Below, piece by piece: positions 1 through 10,479 of a stretch of 64,000 nucleotides of DNA. A program made the translations under genes and the position numbers. How positions within the stretch are numbered: the first letter of the stretch is position 1; each line of letters begins with the position of its first letter. Source of the DNA: Euleptes europaea (Eukaryota > Chordata > Lepidosauria > Squamata > Sphaerodactylidae); contig NC_079323.1 of NCBI RefSeq assembly GCF_029931775.1, forward strand, positions 32,816,882-32,880,881, given 5' to 3'. Below the pieces are notes generated by a model, which saw nothing but the letters and a program-made list of their open reading frames with translations, was not told where the DNA came from and searched no databases.

Positions 1-590
1 TGGAGTTAACTGTGGGTCAGTGAGTCTCTCTCTGGCTGGCTGCTATTGTTTCCAGTGGGCTGTGCAGCTGCTTCTGTTGTTTCTAATGGGCTAGCCTGTC
101 ATTCGTTTTAGTGCATCCCATGTCCGTGAGTCTCTCTCTGGCTGGGCTGTTTTTCTCCTTTGTTTGGAATTTGCATCTTCTGGTTGGGGGGGAGGGCTGT
201 TCTGCTGTGGGGGGCTTGATCTCCTCCTTGCCAGTGTGATTTTGGGGGGTTGCCTGTGCCGGGGGGGGGCTTGATCTCCTCTTTACGAGTGTGATTGTTG
301 CTGTGGAAGATTTGAATCCAGGTGCATGAAATCTATCAATCCTGAAGATACGCAATTTGCACGGGTGGCACTTACGCTAGTAGCCTTATGAGATGCACTT
401 TGGCTGTGTTGAAATGAAAAGATATGATATAACATGCTAGTTATGCTGTTTACTTACTCTTTGAGCATTGTTGGATGCACTTTTGGCGTAGTTACATCGG
501 CTCTTAGAAGCCAAGGACTGGCTTCTACTGTGTGGGGGGGGAGACAAAGGGGGGGTGCTCTGTAGAGATGCACATTAAGGATCGCCTGCT
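1..590. repeat. GC/T-rich low-complexity repeat
   Basis: A short module beginning GTGAGTCTCTCTCTGGCTGG occurs near 21 and 125. A second module with GATCTCCTC and CAGTGTGATT or CGAGTGTGATT occurs near 220 and 270, between long G runs. No gene is visible. It sits inside TBX19 intron 1. Confidence 0.5.
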
Positions 591-1460
591 CCCATTCATC
601 CCAATGGGCAGATGGAGGGACCCAATATCTCGGGACCCCCTGACACAATCTTTACAAAATGTGGGGGTTCTTGCAAGAAGGGTCCCCTCAAGCTACCCTG
701 ACAGTTTGGAACCTCTACCACCAAAAATGCCCCCCCCGGAGCCACAGAATGCCACCAATGTGCTTTAAGTGGCTTTATTCCTGTGGGCGATTTTAGGGGG
801 GGACCCCTTCCGGGCCCCATATCTCGGGACCCTCTGACCCAATCTTTACAAAACTTGGGAGTTCTTGCAAGAAGGGTCTTGGCAGTTGGGCTGTACCATC
901 ACCCCAGCCCGGGGGTCTGGCTGCCTCAGCAGTTGGGAGAAGGCTGTTGTGGTTGCCTCGGCAGTTGGGCTGTACCATTACCCCGGCCCGGGGGTCTGGT
1001 TGTCTCGGCAGTTGGGCCGTACCATTACCCTGGCCCGGGGGTCTGACTGAAAGGCAAGCTGACAAAAAAATGTGCACACACTCCCCCACGGGGATCTCTC
1101 TCTCACACACACACAAACACTCTTTCTTTCTCTCCCCGGGCCCCGCAGCGGCCGGGCTCATGCCCGGGACCCTCTGGCCCAATCTTTACAAAACTTGGGG
1201 GTTCTTGCAAGAAGGGTCTCCTCAAGCTACCCTGAAAGTTTGGGACCTCTGCCCCCAAAAATCCCCCCCTGAAGCCGCGGAAAGCCGCGAATGTGCTTTA
1301 AATGGCTTTATTCGGACGAATTTATTCCCGAACTCCAAATCTCATGCCGAATTGCATGGATCTGAATCAGGGGAGTTGGAATTCGGCATTTCCTGAATTA
1401 AAACGGGCCGAATTTTCCTGAATGCGAATTTTACTGAATGTTTTTTTTCAACAGCCCTAG
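590..1460. repeat. Modular GC-rich interspersed repeat with an internal minisatellite
   Basis: A module reading ATCTCGGGACCC, then CAATCTTTACAAAA, then GTTCTTGCAAGAAGGG occurs three times (about 625, 818 and 1160). Two of the three continue into a shared segment ending GTGCTTTAA(G/A)TGGCTTTATTC. Between them a GCAGTTGGGCTGTACC unit repeats at about 881, 961 and 1008 (spacing 80 and 47). The far end has AATTCGGC-type A/T-rich sequence ending CAACAGCCCTAG. The family is not identified. Confidence 0.6.
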
Positions 1461-1592
1461 TTAATATGTAAAGTGTGTGTATGTGTGTGTTAAGCAAAGC
1501 CAAAGCATACATACAAGGTGAGCCCGGACACCCTTTCTAGGCTGTCTGTGAAAATCTTAAAGAGTGAAATTTCGCATGCTGTCTGAGGAGCT

Positions 1593-1808
1593 TGTGTGTG
1601 TAAAGTGCTGTCAAGTCACAGCTGACTTGTGGCAACCCAGCAGGGTTTTCAAGGCAAGAGACTAACAGAGGTGGTTTGACATTGCCTTCTTCTGCAAAGC
1701 ATCCTTAGACTCCCTTGGTGGTCTCCCATCCAAGTACTAGTCGGGGCTGACCCATCTTCCAATATCTGACAAGATCAAGCTAGCTTGGGCCAGCCATGTC
1801 AGGGCCTG
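1593..1808 (-). mobile_element. 5S-rRNA-derived SINE with BovB-like tail
   Basis: Read on the minus strand, the head matches 5S rRNA (CTTGGATGGGAGACCACC and the neighbouring GATCTTGTCAGATATTGG-like segment). The tail ends in the same AAGTCAGCTGTGACTTGACAGC-type sequence as BovB 3' ends (shortened here), then a GT-rich run. 5S-headed SINEs using a BovB tail are known from squamates. Confidence 0.75.
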
Positions 1809-1809
1809 A

Positions 1810-2995
1810 GGGATGTATTTGGATGTTAAGATGTCCTTGTTATAGAAAGTCCCACCTCAAACTTCTATGATCGTTTTAATTGTGTGTGGCATATTACCCC
1901 CTAAATTCTGCAGCCTTTTCTCCACAAAACTTGCCTTCAGGAGTTCAGGCATGATACACTAGGAAATGCTCTTGCAGAAAGTCCAATGATATGAACAGGA
2001 GGGGGGCAATAACAAAATAGTGTTCCTTTACAACTCCCATTCAATTAAACGGGGTTTGTGCAGAAGAACTTGCTGGTAGATTGTACCCCAGGAGGATATG
2101 CAGAGTTTACCAAACCTTTTCTGAATCCTTTGCAGATCTTATTCAAATTCTCAGCAAAGAATCCTGTCTGAGCCTAGATGCAAGGACGATCCTTCAAATA
2201 AAGTCTTACTAGTACTAAATAGAATGATCGTATTCATTCATAAGAACGGGATGCAACAATCCATTTGATCAACTGCAAATGGCAATGCTGATAAATATTC
2301 AGCATTTTACCCACTGCTAGTTCTAAAAAATTTCTGGCAGTCTCTCTAATCTCTGGAGCAATCTCTCATCTCTGGATGGTTCTGTAAACCCATTTCTTAT
2401 GTAATCACACCAAATGTTTATTAGACTCTTTTGAAGCAAACTTCTTTAAAAACACTGGCAGCACTCTGAAGAGATATTTCAATAAATGTCACAGCTTGTT
2501 CCAAACAGAGCCAAACCATTATACATTTGCATTCAGGTTGTTGTTGTTTTATTCATCAGTATTTGCAACTGTCTGATTCAGACACTGGCTTTTAGAAATT
2601 ATTTAATAAATTTCCCAGCCATTCTAAATTGGTTTTGAATCAATTCAGACATTTGATGTAGATTAATGTCATCGGCTCTTCAATTGCTGTATAAAATGAG
2701 TTCAGTCCCTTGTGTCTACTAAATTTGATCTAATCACTCTCTTCCTGTGCTAGAGAAAATCATGCGACAAAGAAAGAGTTAGTGTGAGGTGGATCCAATC
2801 CACCAATATTCAGCTTCAGAAAACTTATATTGTTTTCAACGTGCTACTTGAGCAAATACCACATCTTCCAGAGCTCTCTGGTTTGCTGACCTGACATCCT
2901 TGAAAAAAGAATAAAAGGGAAATGAGAGATAACAGCCATTAGTAAGCCAAGCTCTTCCCCCTCCCTCTCTCTCCCCCACATGTATTTTCAAGCTC
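1810..2995. other. TBX19 intron 1, no feature recognised
   Basis: AT-rich unique-looking sequence. I see no exon, RNA gene or identifiable repeat. Confidence 0.5.
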
Positions 2996-2999
2996 ATAT

Positions 3000-3195
3000 C
3001 TCACACTTTTATCCTACCCATTCCTCCAAGATGCTCAGAGCAGTGTTTATGGATCTCCGTTCCTCTTCGTTATCCTCACACTTTGAGGGTAAAGAGTGAC
3101 TTTCCAAGGTCACCCAGTGAACTTCACAGCCAAGTGAGGATTGAACACAGGACCCCCTATGGCCCCATCTGTCCTATGCTTACCAAAGTCTCCTG
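3000..3195 (-). repeat. MIR-like tRNA-SINE fragment
   Basis: The minus-strand text carries an old SINE core (TTCAATCCTCACTTGGCTGTGAAG, quoted in part, and CTGGGTGACC). It is strongly diverged. Confidence 0.4.
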
Positions 3196-3628
3196 GCTTC
3201 TGATGTCCTGCTGTTGCCTTGTTGCCTTGTGGCAACAGCAGGGGAAAAATTTGGAAGAGAATACCATCACATCTATGATAAAATCACAGATGTCTGGGAG
3301 ATTGCTAGAACATTGTGGTGACATGTGACATCACTTCTGGTTACATGACCAGAAGTTACATTACACAACATTGTGCAATTCTTAGCCCCTCCCCCAAGCT
3401 CCTAGGGTTGTCAAAGGCTGGCAACCCTAATCTATCAGCTACACCACACTAGCTTCACAACAGCCACAATGCGTGGAACCTGATCCAGTTGGGGCCACAG
3501 AGTCCAAGTATTCCTCCCCTGCACCATTTTCCTCATCTCAATCACTTTTTTTTGAATTTGCTATTTGTTCCATAGGGGGAAATGCCATTGCTACATGGCT
3601 AACAGTAAGTTTCCCCCTGCAGGGCAAA

Positions 3629-3808
3629 CAGGGTTGCCAACTCTATCTTTCACTTATAGTCTGCCTTTCTCACTGGGACTTGGAGGCAGTGCCTGGGGAA
3701 GGGGCTCTGTGGGGATCTGATGCCACCTAAGTCCACCCTCTGAAGCTGCCATTTCCTCCAGGGGAACTGATCTCTCTAGAATAGAGATAAACTGTCATTC
3801 TAGGAGCA
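3629..3808 (+). repeat. Degenerate hAT-type MITE fragment (GGGTTGCCA family)
   Basis: It begins AGGGTTGCCAAC and keeps the family segment AAGCTGCCATTTCCTCCAGG. The right end is not clear. Confidence 0.45.
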
Positions 3809-3809
3809 G

Positions 3810-4281
3810 GGTTACCAACAGGCCTAGAGAAAGATGTCCTATCCCTTTATAGAAGCTTAATGAATGGAAATAAGAGCCCCGTGGCGCAGAGTGGTAAGCT
3901 GCAGTACTGCAGTCCAAGCTCTGCTCACGATCTGAGTTCGAACCCGACGGAAGTCGGTTTCAGGTAACCAGCTCAAGGTTGACTCAGCCTCCCATCCTTC
4001 CGATGTCAGTAAAATGAGTGCTCAGCTTGCTGGGGAATATGACTGGGGAAGGCACTGGCAAACCACCCCGTAAACCAAGTCTGCCTAGTCTACGTCGGGA
4101 TGTGACGTCATCCCACGGGTCAGAAATGACCCGGTGCTTTACCTTTTTTAATGTATGGAAATGGGCAGGTGAAGGTTTCCATGCAGTGGAGATAAATAAC
4201 ATCATCTGGTAAAAAAAAAACATCCCATGAAGCTTCATTAAAAGGACAGGACATTTTTGTTCTAGGCAGTTGGCAACCATA
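3810..4281 (+). mobile_element. MITE with GGTTGCCAAC-type inverted ends, split by a SINE
   Basis: The left end AGGGTTACCAAC...GCCTAGAG is the inverse of the right end CTAGGCAGTTGGCAACC. The internal text (AAAAGGACAGGAC, AATAACATC) reappears in a second copy near 9476-9700. A SINE is inserted at 3872-4149. Confidence 0.6.
3872..4149 (+). mobile_element. tRNA-derived SINE (GAGCCCCGTGGCGCAGAG family)
   Basis: The tRNA-like head has an A box (TGGCGCAGAGTGG) and a B box (GAGTTCGAACCCG). A family-specific body follows, ending CCGGTGCTTTACC. Flanks AATGAATGGAAAT (3859-3871) and AATGTATGGAAAT (4150-4162) form a 13-bp target duplication with one mismatch. A sister copy lies at 21117-21407. Confidence 0.85.
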
Positions 4282-4558
4282 TCTAGGAGAATTCTGGGTC
4301 CTACCTGGCAACCCTAAGGGCAAATAGCTATACTGGGAAGAAGACAGGGTGAAAAAATGAAAAGTGTGCTGGATGGAGCTTTCATGATTAGGCCATGACC
4401 TCTTCTGCATGCTTCTGTAGGATTTCAGGAGGTGGTGATCTTTTCTTACCACCCTGCACTGAGCTTCTTCTTATTGAACCATTTATTCCTAACCGGTTAA
4501 CAGTTTACAGATTCTGTCCAAGTCTGAGTTCAAGGAGAAATGTCAGGTTAATTCAGTT

Positions 4559-4789
4559 TAGGGATGCCAGCCTCCAGGTGGGACCTCAGGATCCCCCGGA
4601 ATTAAGGTCATCTCCGGACTACAGAGATCAATTTCCCTAAAGAAAATAGATGCTTCAGACTGTGGACTCTGTGGCGTTGTACCCCACTGAGGTCCCTGTA
4701 TTCCACAGACTCCACCCCCAATTCTCCAGGCGTTTCCCAACCTGGATCCACCAACCCTGCCTGTGGCCAGTGGGGACCTGACAACCCTA
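4559..4789 (-). mobile_element. hAT-type MITE with perfect 8-bp target duplication
   Basis: The ends are TAGGGATGCCAG and CTGACAACCCTA. The flanking octamers ATTCAGTT at 4551-4558 and 4790-4797 are identical, as expected for hAT transposition. Orientation is opposite to the copies at 45735 and 48629. Confidence 0.85.
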
Positions 4790-5426
4790 ATTCAGTTCCA
4801 GTTCTCAACCAGTTTGGGGATTCGTTTCCTAATGGGCCGCCTAGATCCAAAGATGAATTTATTTTTTACAACACCTTTGCAAAAAAAACTTCAGGCAATA
4901 TTATTGGAGCAGCTTTCTGTGACTAAAGAATATGGTATAGGATAAACCGAAAAGAGTTGCTGTATTTGTGAGTCTGAATGAAACTCCGGCCCTACAGCTG
5001 AAGATTTGTTTGCTAACTCCTTATGCAGATTTAGATATGCATAAAACAGTGGAGGAATTGGGCTAAGTGTACAGGACACCCATCCATGTGCCAAAGGTAC
5101 ACGTGTCAACATCACTTTGCATACATGACATTGACATGGCAGAATGCACTACCAACAGGAGCGTCCCATGCTGTGCGCATGCAGTCAACCTGTCCTGCTA
5201 AGTCATGTGAACTATTTTAATACAATTTGTGTTTTCAGACTGACTAAGTTGCCTCGAGAGTCCTGTTATGTACTTAAAGGTACAATAAATACATGCAACA
5301 CGTGATCATTCACCACACATAATGTAAATCATACTGAGCATGTAGCAGTTTCTAGGTAGGAAAGGCATCCTGTTGGAAGAGGCCCTGTCAGAAGAAAGTC
5401 TTTTAGGAAGAGTTCTGTGTGTCTAG

Positions 5427-5765
5427 AATCATAGAGTTGGAAGGGCCCACCAGGGTCATCAAGTCCAACCCCCTGTACAATGCAGGAAATTCACAACTAC
5501 CTTCCCCACACACACACACACCCAGCGACCAGAAGATGGCCAAGATGCCCTCCCTCTCATCATCTGCCTAAGATCACAGAATCAGCATTGCTGACAGATG
5601 GCCATCTAACCTCTTCTTAAAAACCACCATGGAAGGAGAGCTCACCACCTCCCGAGGAAGCCTGTTCCACTGAGGAACTATTCTACCTGTTAGAAAATTC
5701 TTCCTAATGTCTAGATGGAAACTCTTCTGGTTTAATTTCAGCCCATTGGTTCTGGTCCTACCTTC
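5427..5765 (-). mobile_element. CR1 LINE 3' end
   Basis: On the plus strand it starts AATCATAGAGTTGGAAGGG and ends in a segment whose reverse complement is the CR1 ORF2 terminus and 3'UTR (GGACCAGAACCAATGGGCTG). It is 5'-truncated, in TBX19 intron 1. Confidence 0.75.
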
Positions 5766-5897
5766 TTGGTTTCGTCAGCTTGTGCACTCTCAAGCAGTGG
5801 ATACCAGCCCAGAAAAAGATAGTGCCATATTAAATATACCTTACTTTAAATGTATTTTTTATTCAGTGACCTCTACAATCACATTTGCTTCATTAAG

Positions 5898-6105
5898 AGC
5901 CAGCATCATGGTGCCGGACTAGGATCTTGGAGACCCAGATTCAAATCCCGACTCTGCCCAGGAAGCATGCTTGGTGACCTTGGGCAGGTCACTTTCTCCC
6001 AGCCTAGCCTCCCTCACAGCATTACTGTTGCAAGGATAGCATTTTTTAAAAGAGAATTATGTTGTGAGCCACTTTGGAAACCCAGCAGAGTATAAATATT
6101 TAATC
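5898..6105 (+). mobile_element. tRNA-derived SINE with GTATAAAT-type tail
   Basis: The head is CTAGGATCTTGGAGACCCAG, followed by B-box-like GATTCAAATCCCG and the body GGTGACCTTGGGCAGGTCAC. The tail ends GAGTATAAAT. Relatives occur at 19768, 29518, 58212 and, reversed, at 34310 and 42262. Confidence 0.65.
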
Positions 6106-6402
6106 TAGTTAATTAGCATTCATTACCGGCGTACATAGAAACATAAATAGTAACATCCTGTTAATATTGAAAAGGATTATTTGCACACAGAAATAATTGG
6201 GAACAATCTATAGGAGAAATCTCCTGCATAAGCCCCACTGACATGACCAGGAGCTGCTCAGGAGTTCTCTTATGCTTCTTGCATAGTTATTTTCTCAGTT
6301 GGGGCTACGCAGGGGAACAGCACTGTGAATCAACCTCACTGCCTGTCCAGCTGAGAGCAGCTCTTTTCCATCCCACACTTCCCTAAAGGAGAAGATACTA
6401 AC

Positions 6403-6599
6403 CTGCCATTCTTGGTGACAATCATCTCATTCGTCACTTCTTTGAACCTTTGCCACAACGCAGCCTCCTCCAAAACCACCTGGAGCTGTTTCTCAGTGGG
6501 GTCTCCTTTGTCTCGTCCAGCTTGGAGCTCATTCTCCACCACATTGAGCAGTCTGGAGATGGTGCAGTCACTATGCTTTTTGCAGCCCAAATCAGTCAT
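6403..6599 (-). CDS. TBX19: TBX19 (T-box factor 19/TPIT), first coding exon only
   Basis: This single exon encodes 65 residues plus two bases of the next codon. The peptide opens MTDLGCKK and ends EMIVTKNG, then splits an Arg codon before the donor AG|GTTAGT at 6402-6401. It closely resembles the N-terminus of human TBX19 as I remember it ([41 protein letters not shown]). The C-terminal half, from about residue 38, is the beginning of the T-box DNA-binding domain. The family member is the pituitary factor that drives POMC in corticotrophs and melanotrophs. The ATG at 6599 lines up with human Met3 and no better upstream start is in frame. A T-rich tract ending AAAG lies about 40 bases upstream on the minus strand and could be a splice acceptor for a 5' noncoding exon. 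I found no T-box exon 2 between 1 and 6402, so intron 1 runs off the window and the rest of the gene is missing. Confidence 0.93.
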
Positions 6600-6699
6600 G
6601 GGGACTTCAATGTCAGAAACTTCTCAGATGACTTTAAAAAAAAAAAAAGAGCAACCACCACCACCCCAGAGATCTAAACCCAAACCAATTAATTAAGCA

Positions 6700-7815
6700 C
6701 AGTGGAACAAATGGGTTCCCCTCAGCCTTTTGCCATGGACTCGTTCTTCCCCCCACTATGTCCCAACAGGAAGATGACACCTGTGTGTTAAGGTTTTAAC
6801 ATGCACACACGACCATTCCCTAATTACTGTCTGTCAGGTGGGAGGCAGCCTGATTGTGCAATTGGCTGCCAGGGAAGAAGAACCTTCCATTCAAATCAGT
6901 CAGCTTTTATCTTTTTGAGGAGGGTCTAATTATTCTGCTTAAGAACTATATTTTCCCATTAATGAAAATGGTTTAATGTTTTAACTGAAACAATGAATGG
7001 AAAGTGGGTCTGTGGAGATGCAAATTCCTGCCGGAATGGGGGGAAGAGAAAAGCATTCGAAAGCAATCTGTGGGGATGTGCTGGTCTCTCTGTTCCAAGG
7101 ACAAATTTGCCCATTTACCTGGTTTCTCAACAGTAAAGATTATGATCATTAAACCATACATCCGTGGACCTGAAACAGAAGAACACAGGCACATGTTTCG
7201 TATATTTGAGCCTAAGTACTTAGTTCTGTAGGATGAAGAAGCGGAAAGAAGGTATAATTACTTTTCTCAAAGTACTGTAATACCTTCTGACCACTCTAGA
7301 GCTCAGAATTGAGCATCAGTTCTCACAACAGTTCTGTGCATCGAAAGGTGCTTTTGTTTCTTGCCCGGATTGCATTCTGATCATGGCCAACAGGTTGTTT
7401 GAATAATTCATCATGAGTACAAGACTCAGGTTGGCAACAGGATACCTGAAATGGGATGCGCAATCATCACTTTATTATTTGTGATCCAAAAACTGGCTCG
7501 TTTTATAAATAATATCATATCATCAATATTCTGAATTCAGACAGAATATCTAGCGGGGGAAGCTTTCCAATATGTCACATATTCTGGCATTTCGAGTTTT
7601 GATTTCCCAGACAGCAGGAGATAGGAGACAGATACTGCGGCAGCAAGGAGAGATGGTGGGTCAGCATCAGTAGTGATGTATGTGACAGGGGTGCTGTCCA
7701 ACCACAGGTCTCTTTCCACCAAACTGAATTATCCACCAAACTGAATTATTCCCACCAAACTAAATGATTATGTACTCAGTTTTTCCAGTGTCTGCCAATC
7801 ATCATACCATTTCAT
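6700..7815. other. Upstream region of TBX19, no feature recognised
   Basis: Presumed TBX19 promoter-proximal DNA. There is no CpG island and no recognisable repeat. Short open frames here show no family signature. Confidence 0.45.
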
Positions 7816-7819
7816 TCAG

Positions 7820-8125
7820 TTCAGATACCTTTATTGGCATATCCAACATTCATCCAAGTACAGTAAGGACATAACATAACTTATTAAAAGGAAGAGCGAA
7901 TTGCCATCACACCCACAAAAAAATAGCCACAATTTCTATGATTTTAGGGTCCTGGTTATTAAGAAGGGTGAGAACCTTTGAACTGTTAGAAAGTCCCTCC
8001 AACTGAATCAAACTAGTATTTACAAAGGGCACCGAAGGAGAACATGTTGAATAGTTTCCGTCTCTTCCATAGAGCAAGGACACAGTCTATTGGGAAGGGG
8101 GACGCCATACCGTTTCATTGAATGT
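7820..8125 (-). mobile_element. LINE 3' end with zinc-binding C-terminus
   Basis: The minus strand encodes CSMEETETIQHVLLRCP, the C..E...HvLl.CP pattern found at the C-terminus of several LINE polymerases. It ends with a CAATAAAGGTATCTGAACTG tail. The clade is not resolved. Confidence 0.5.
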
Positions 8126-8779
8126 GGAGGGCTTTCAGATTCTATGTGAACATGTGTTCTAGTTGCTTCTTAACATGGACTACATAGTCAAGTAAGAGAA
8201 ATGTTCTGTATACGTCTATCAGTGGACAAGCAGGACAGAAGGGGGGAACAAAGGCAAAGGGACTGCACATGCATGCATGCATGTACCACACACACACACC
8301 TCTAAACCAGAAAAGACACAAAAGATCAGTAATGAGTCTCCTGGAAAGGAGGGGAAAGCACACTCAAAAACCAGTTCACTCCTAATTGTCTCCTCTGCAA
8401 ATGAAAATTTTAATTGCCTGTAGAACGGGACTTTCTCCTATCTACCTGAAATTTGTGAGGAAGTTATTACAATGTAAATTATGCAGTCCCTGAGCATTTT
8501 CCCCAGTTGTACAGGGGATGGGGATTACAGGCAGAAATATGTTTCTTATAGAAATCAGTGGCAAAGACTGTTGGATCAGTTACCCAACATAACTAGCTTT
8601 ACTTTTGATATTAAGGAATCCGACTCAAATGCTTAAGTATGACCCACTTTAAATCCAACTATTTTTTGCACATATCCATATCTGGGTTGTTTGTTGCAAG
8701 CCAAGTGTACTGTTGTCATTCAAACTGATCCCCCTCAGAATTTTTAAAGCTATAAGAATTTTTCTGAGCTTTGTACGTA

Positions 8780-9275
8780 TACGGCCCATTCCTGAGGTTG
8801 GGGGCTGAAAGTGGAGCGGAGGCGGCATGACCCCACACTCGCCAGCGTAAGTGCCCTCTTATCACGGAATAAGAGGCACTTATGCTAGGGGGGCATTTCC
8901 ATCGGTGTCTGGGTGCTGCGGAGCTGCACGGTGCTCCTATGATGCCACAGCCTTTCCAGGACCTAAATCCCAGAAGAGGAATGTGGCGCCAGCATGGGGG
9001 GGGGGTTTCCCAGGGCGATCCCAGGGGCAGAGCTGACTGTAGTCAGCTTCCTAAGCCCCTCCAGCGTGGGAATGCCCCCTCCAGCAACAGCACTGTTGTG
9101 CCAGGCTTTTCTGGGTGCAGCATCACTGTTTTCAATGAGACTATTTTCCCCATTTTTGCTTTTTCATTTTTAAGGGGTTTTTAAGCCTTGCAGTGGCCAA
9201 GAAACCTCTTTGGAAGCACTGCGGCGGCATCGCGGCCACACCGTTCCCGGCCGCTGCAAGGTTCAGGAATGAGTT
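8780..9275. repeat. GC-rich element with CATTCCTGA inverted ends
   Basis: The left boundary CCCATTCCTGA and right boundary TTCAGGAATGAG are inverted. The interior is GC-rich with short inverted segments (AGTGCCTCTTAT and reverse, 8849-8883). It is likely a nonautonomous DNA element; the family is unknown. Confidence 0.4.
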
Positions 9276-9475
9276 GTAAATTACACTTGTCGATCCTCTT
9301 AAGAATCATGATCTGAAATGTGATCATATAATTTCTTGGTGTCACATAACTTATTCCACATAAGTATGCTGAAGATCCTGCAGGTGCCCTGACTTCTTCA
9401 TTCCACTTGAGGCTGACGAAGGTGATGCATTTATGCTTTTTGTAATTTGCACCGAGACCTTCCTTTTATTTTAAT

Positions 9476-9700
9476 AGTGGCTTAATGAGTGGAAATGGAA
9501 AGTTGAAGCTTCTCATGGCATGGAGGTAAATAATATCACCTAGTAAATAACATCCCGTTAAGCCTTTATTAAAAGGACAGGATATGTTTTCTGTTTGTGA
9601 TATTTGTCATAATGTCTATGCCATTAAAGGTTTATGGAATGGAATGGAGGGGGGGAAAGGACAGGATATTTGTTCTTCAGGTGGTTGGCAATCCTATTGG
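9476..9700 (+). repeat. Second copy of the 3810-4281 MITE
   Basis: It shares GGCTTAATGAGTGGAAATGG, AAAGGACAGGATAT (twice) and the right end GGTTGGCAATCC with the first copy. The AAAGGACAGGATAT segment is locally duplicated. Confidence 0.55.
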
Positions 9701-9737
9701 CCTAGAAAATTCAAAAATAGAGTATGTATTTTGGGTA

Positions 9738-9977
9738 GAAAGCCAGTGTGGTGTAGTGGTTAAGAGTGGTGGGCTCTAATCTGGAGAGCTGGGTTCGATT
9801 GCCCACTCCTCCACATGAAGCCTGCTGGGTGACGTTGGGCCAGTCCCAGTTCTCTCAGAACTCTCTCAGCCCATGCAGAGGCAGGCAATGGCAAACTACC
9901 TCCAAACGCCTCTTGCCTTGAAAAGCCTGCAGGATCGCCCTAAGTCAGCAGTGATTTGACGGCACTTTTCACCACCA
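9738..9977 (+). mobile_element. tRNA-derived SINE with BovB-like tail (Squam1-type)
   Basis: The A box is in GTGGTGTAGTGGTTAAGAG and the B box is GGGTTCGATTGCC. The tail TCAGCAGTGATTTGACGGCAC is like BovB (shortened). An 11-bp perfect duplication TATTTTGGGTA flanks it (9727-9737 and 9978-9988). Confidence 0.85.
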
Positions 9978-10289
9978 TATTTTGGGTAACATTTGGATTC
10001 TGGACCCCGATTCTGGACCCCAATTTTGAAGATTTTATATGGAATGATTTCCACCCATGGAGTTTGACTTTCTCACACACCCCAAGCTGCTGTTCCCAGG
10101 GGATCCCCTGTCCCCCACAAGCAGCACCCAGACACTCACCATTATCATTTCACTATACCAGCTACACCTCACTCCAAGTGTAAATGACAATTGCTTGACA
10201 CACAGAAGAGGAAGACACGCTTAAGAGTATAAATTACAGCTTTATAGAGGAATGTATCTGAAATCATTGTAAGGACATGATCACGAAAC

Positions 10290-10475
10290 TTAGAATCATA
10301 GAGTTGAAAGGACCATCAGGGTCATCCAACCTCCTGCACAATGCAGGAATTCACAGCTACCTCTCCCCACACCCCCAGTGACCTCTACTCTGTGCCCAGA
10401 AGATGGCCAAGATGTCCTTCCTCTCATCATCTGCCCAAGGTCATAGAATCAGTATTGCTGACAGCATTCCTCCAT
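10290..10475 (-). mobile_element. CR1 LINE 3' end, short
   Basis: It begins AATCATAGAGTTGAAAGGAC and carries the AGAAGATGGCCAAGATG and CATCATCTGCCCAAGG text of the copy at 5427. Confidence 0.7.
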
Positions 10476-10479
10476 CAAC

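Noticed and set aside
1593-1808. 5S rRNA gene
   Set aside because: Only part of 5S is present, diverged and joined to a BovB-like tail.
3872-4149. tRNA gene from A and B boxes
   Set aside because: No cloverleaf acceptor closing; a family body and target duplication show it is a SINE. The same holds for 9738, 56601, 59073 and 63738.
1-6402. TBX19 exon 2 (core T-box)
   Set aside because: No frame on the minus strand shows the expected T-box sequence; the exon must lie outside the window.
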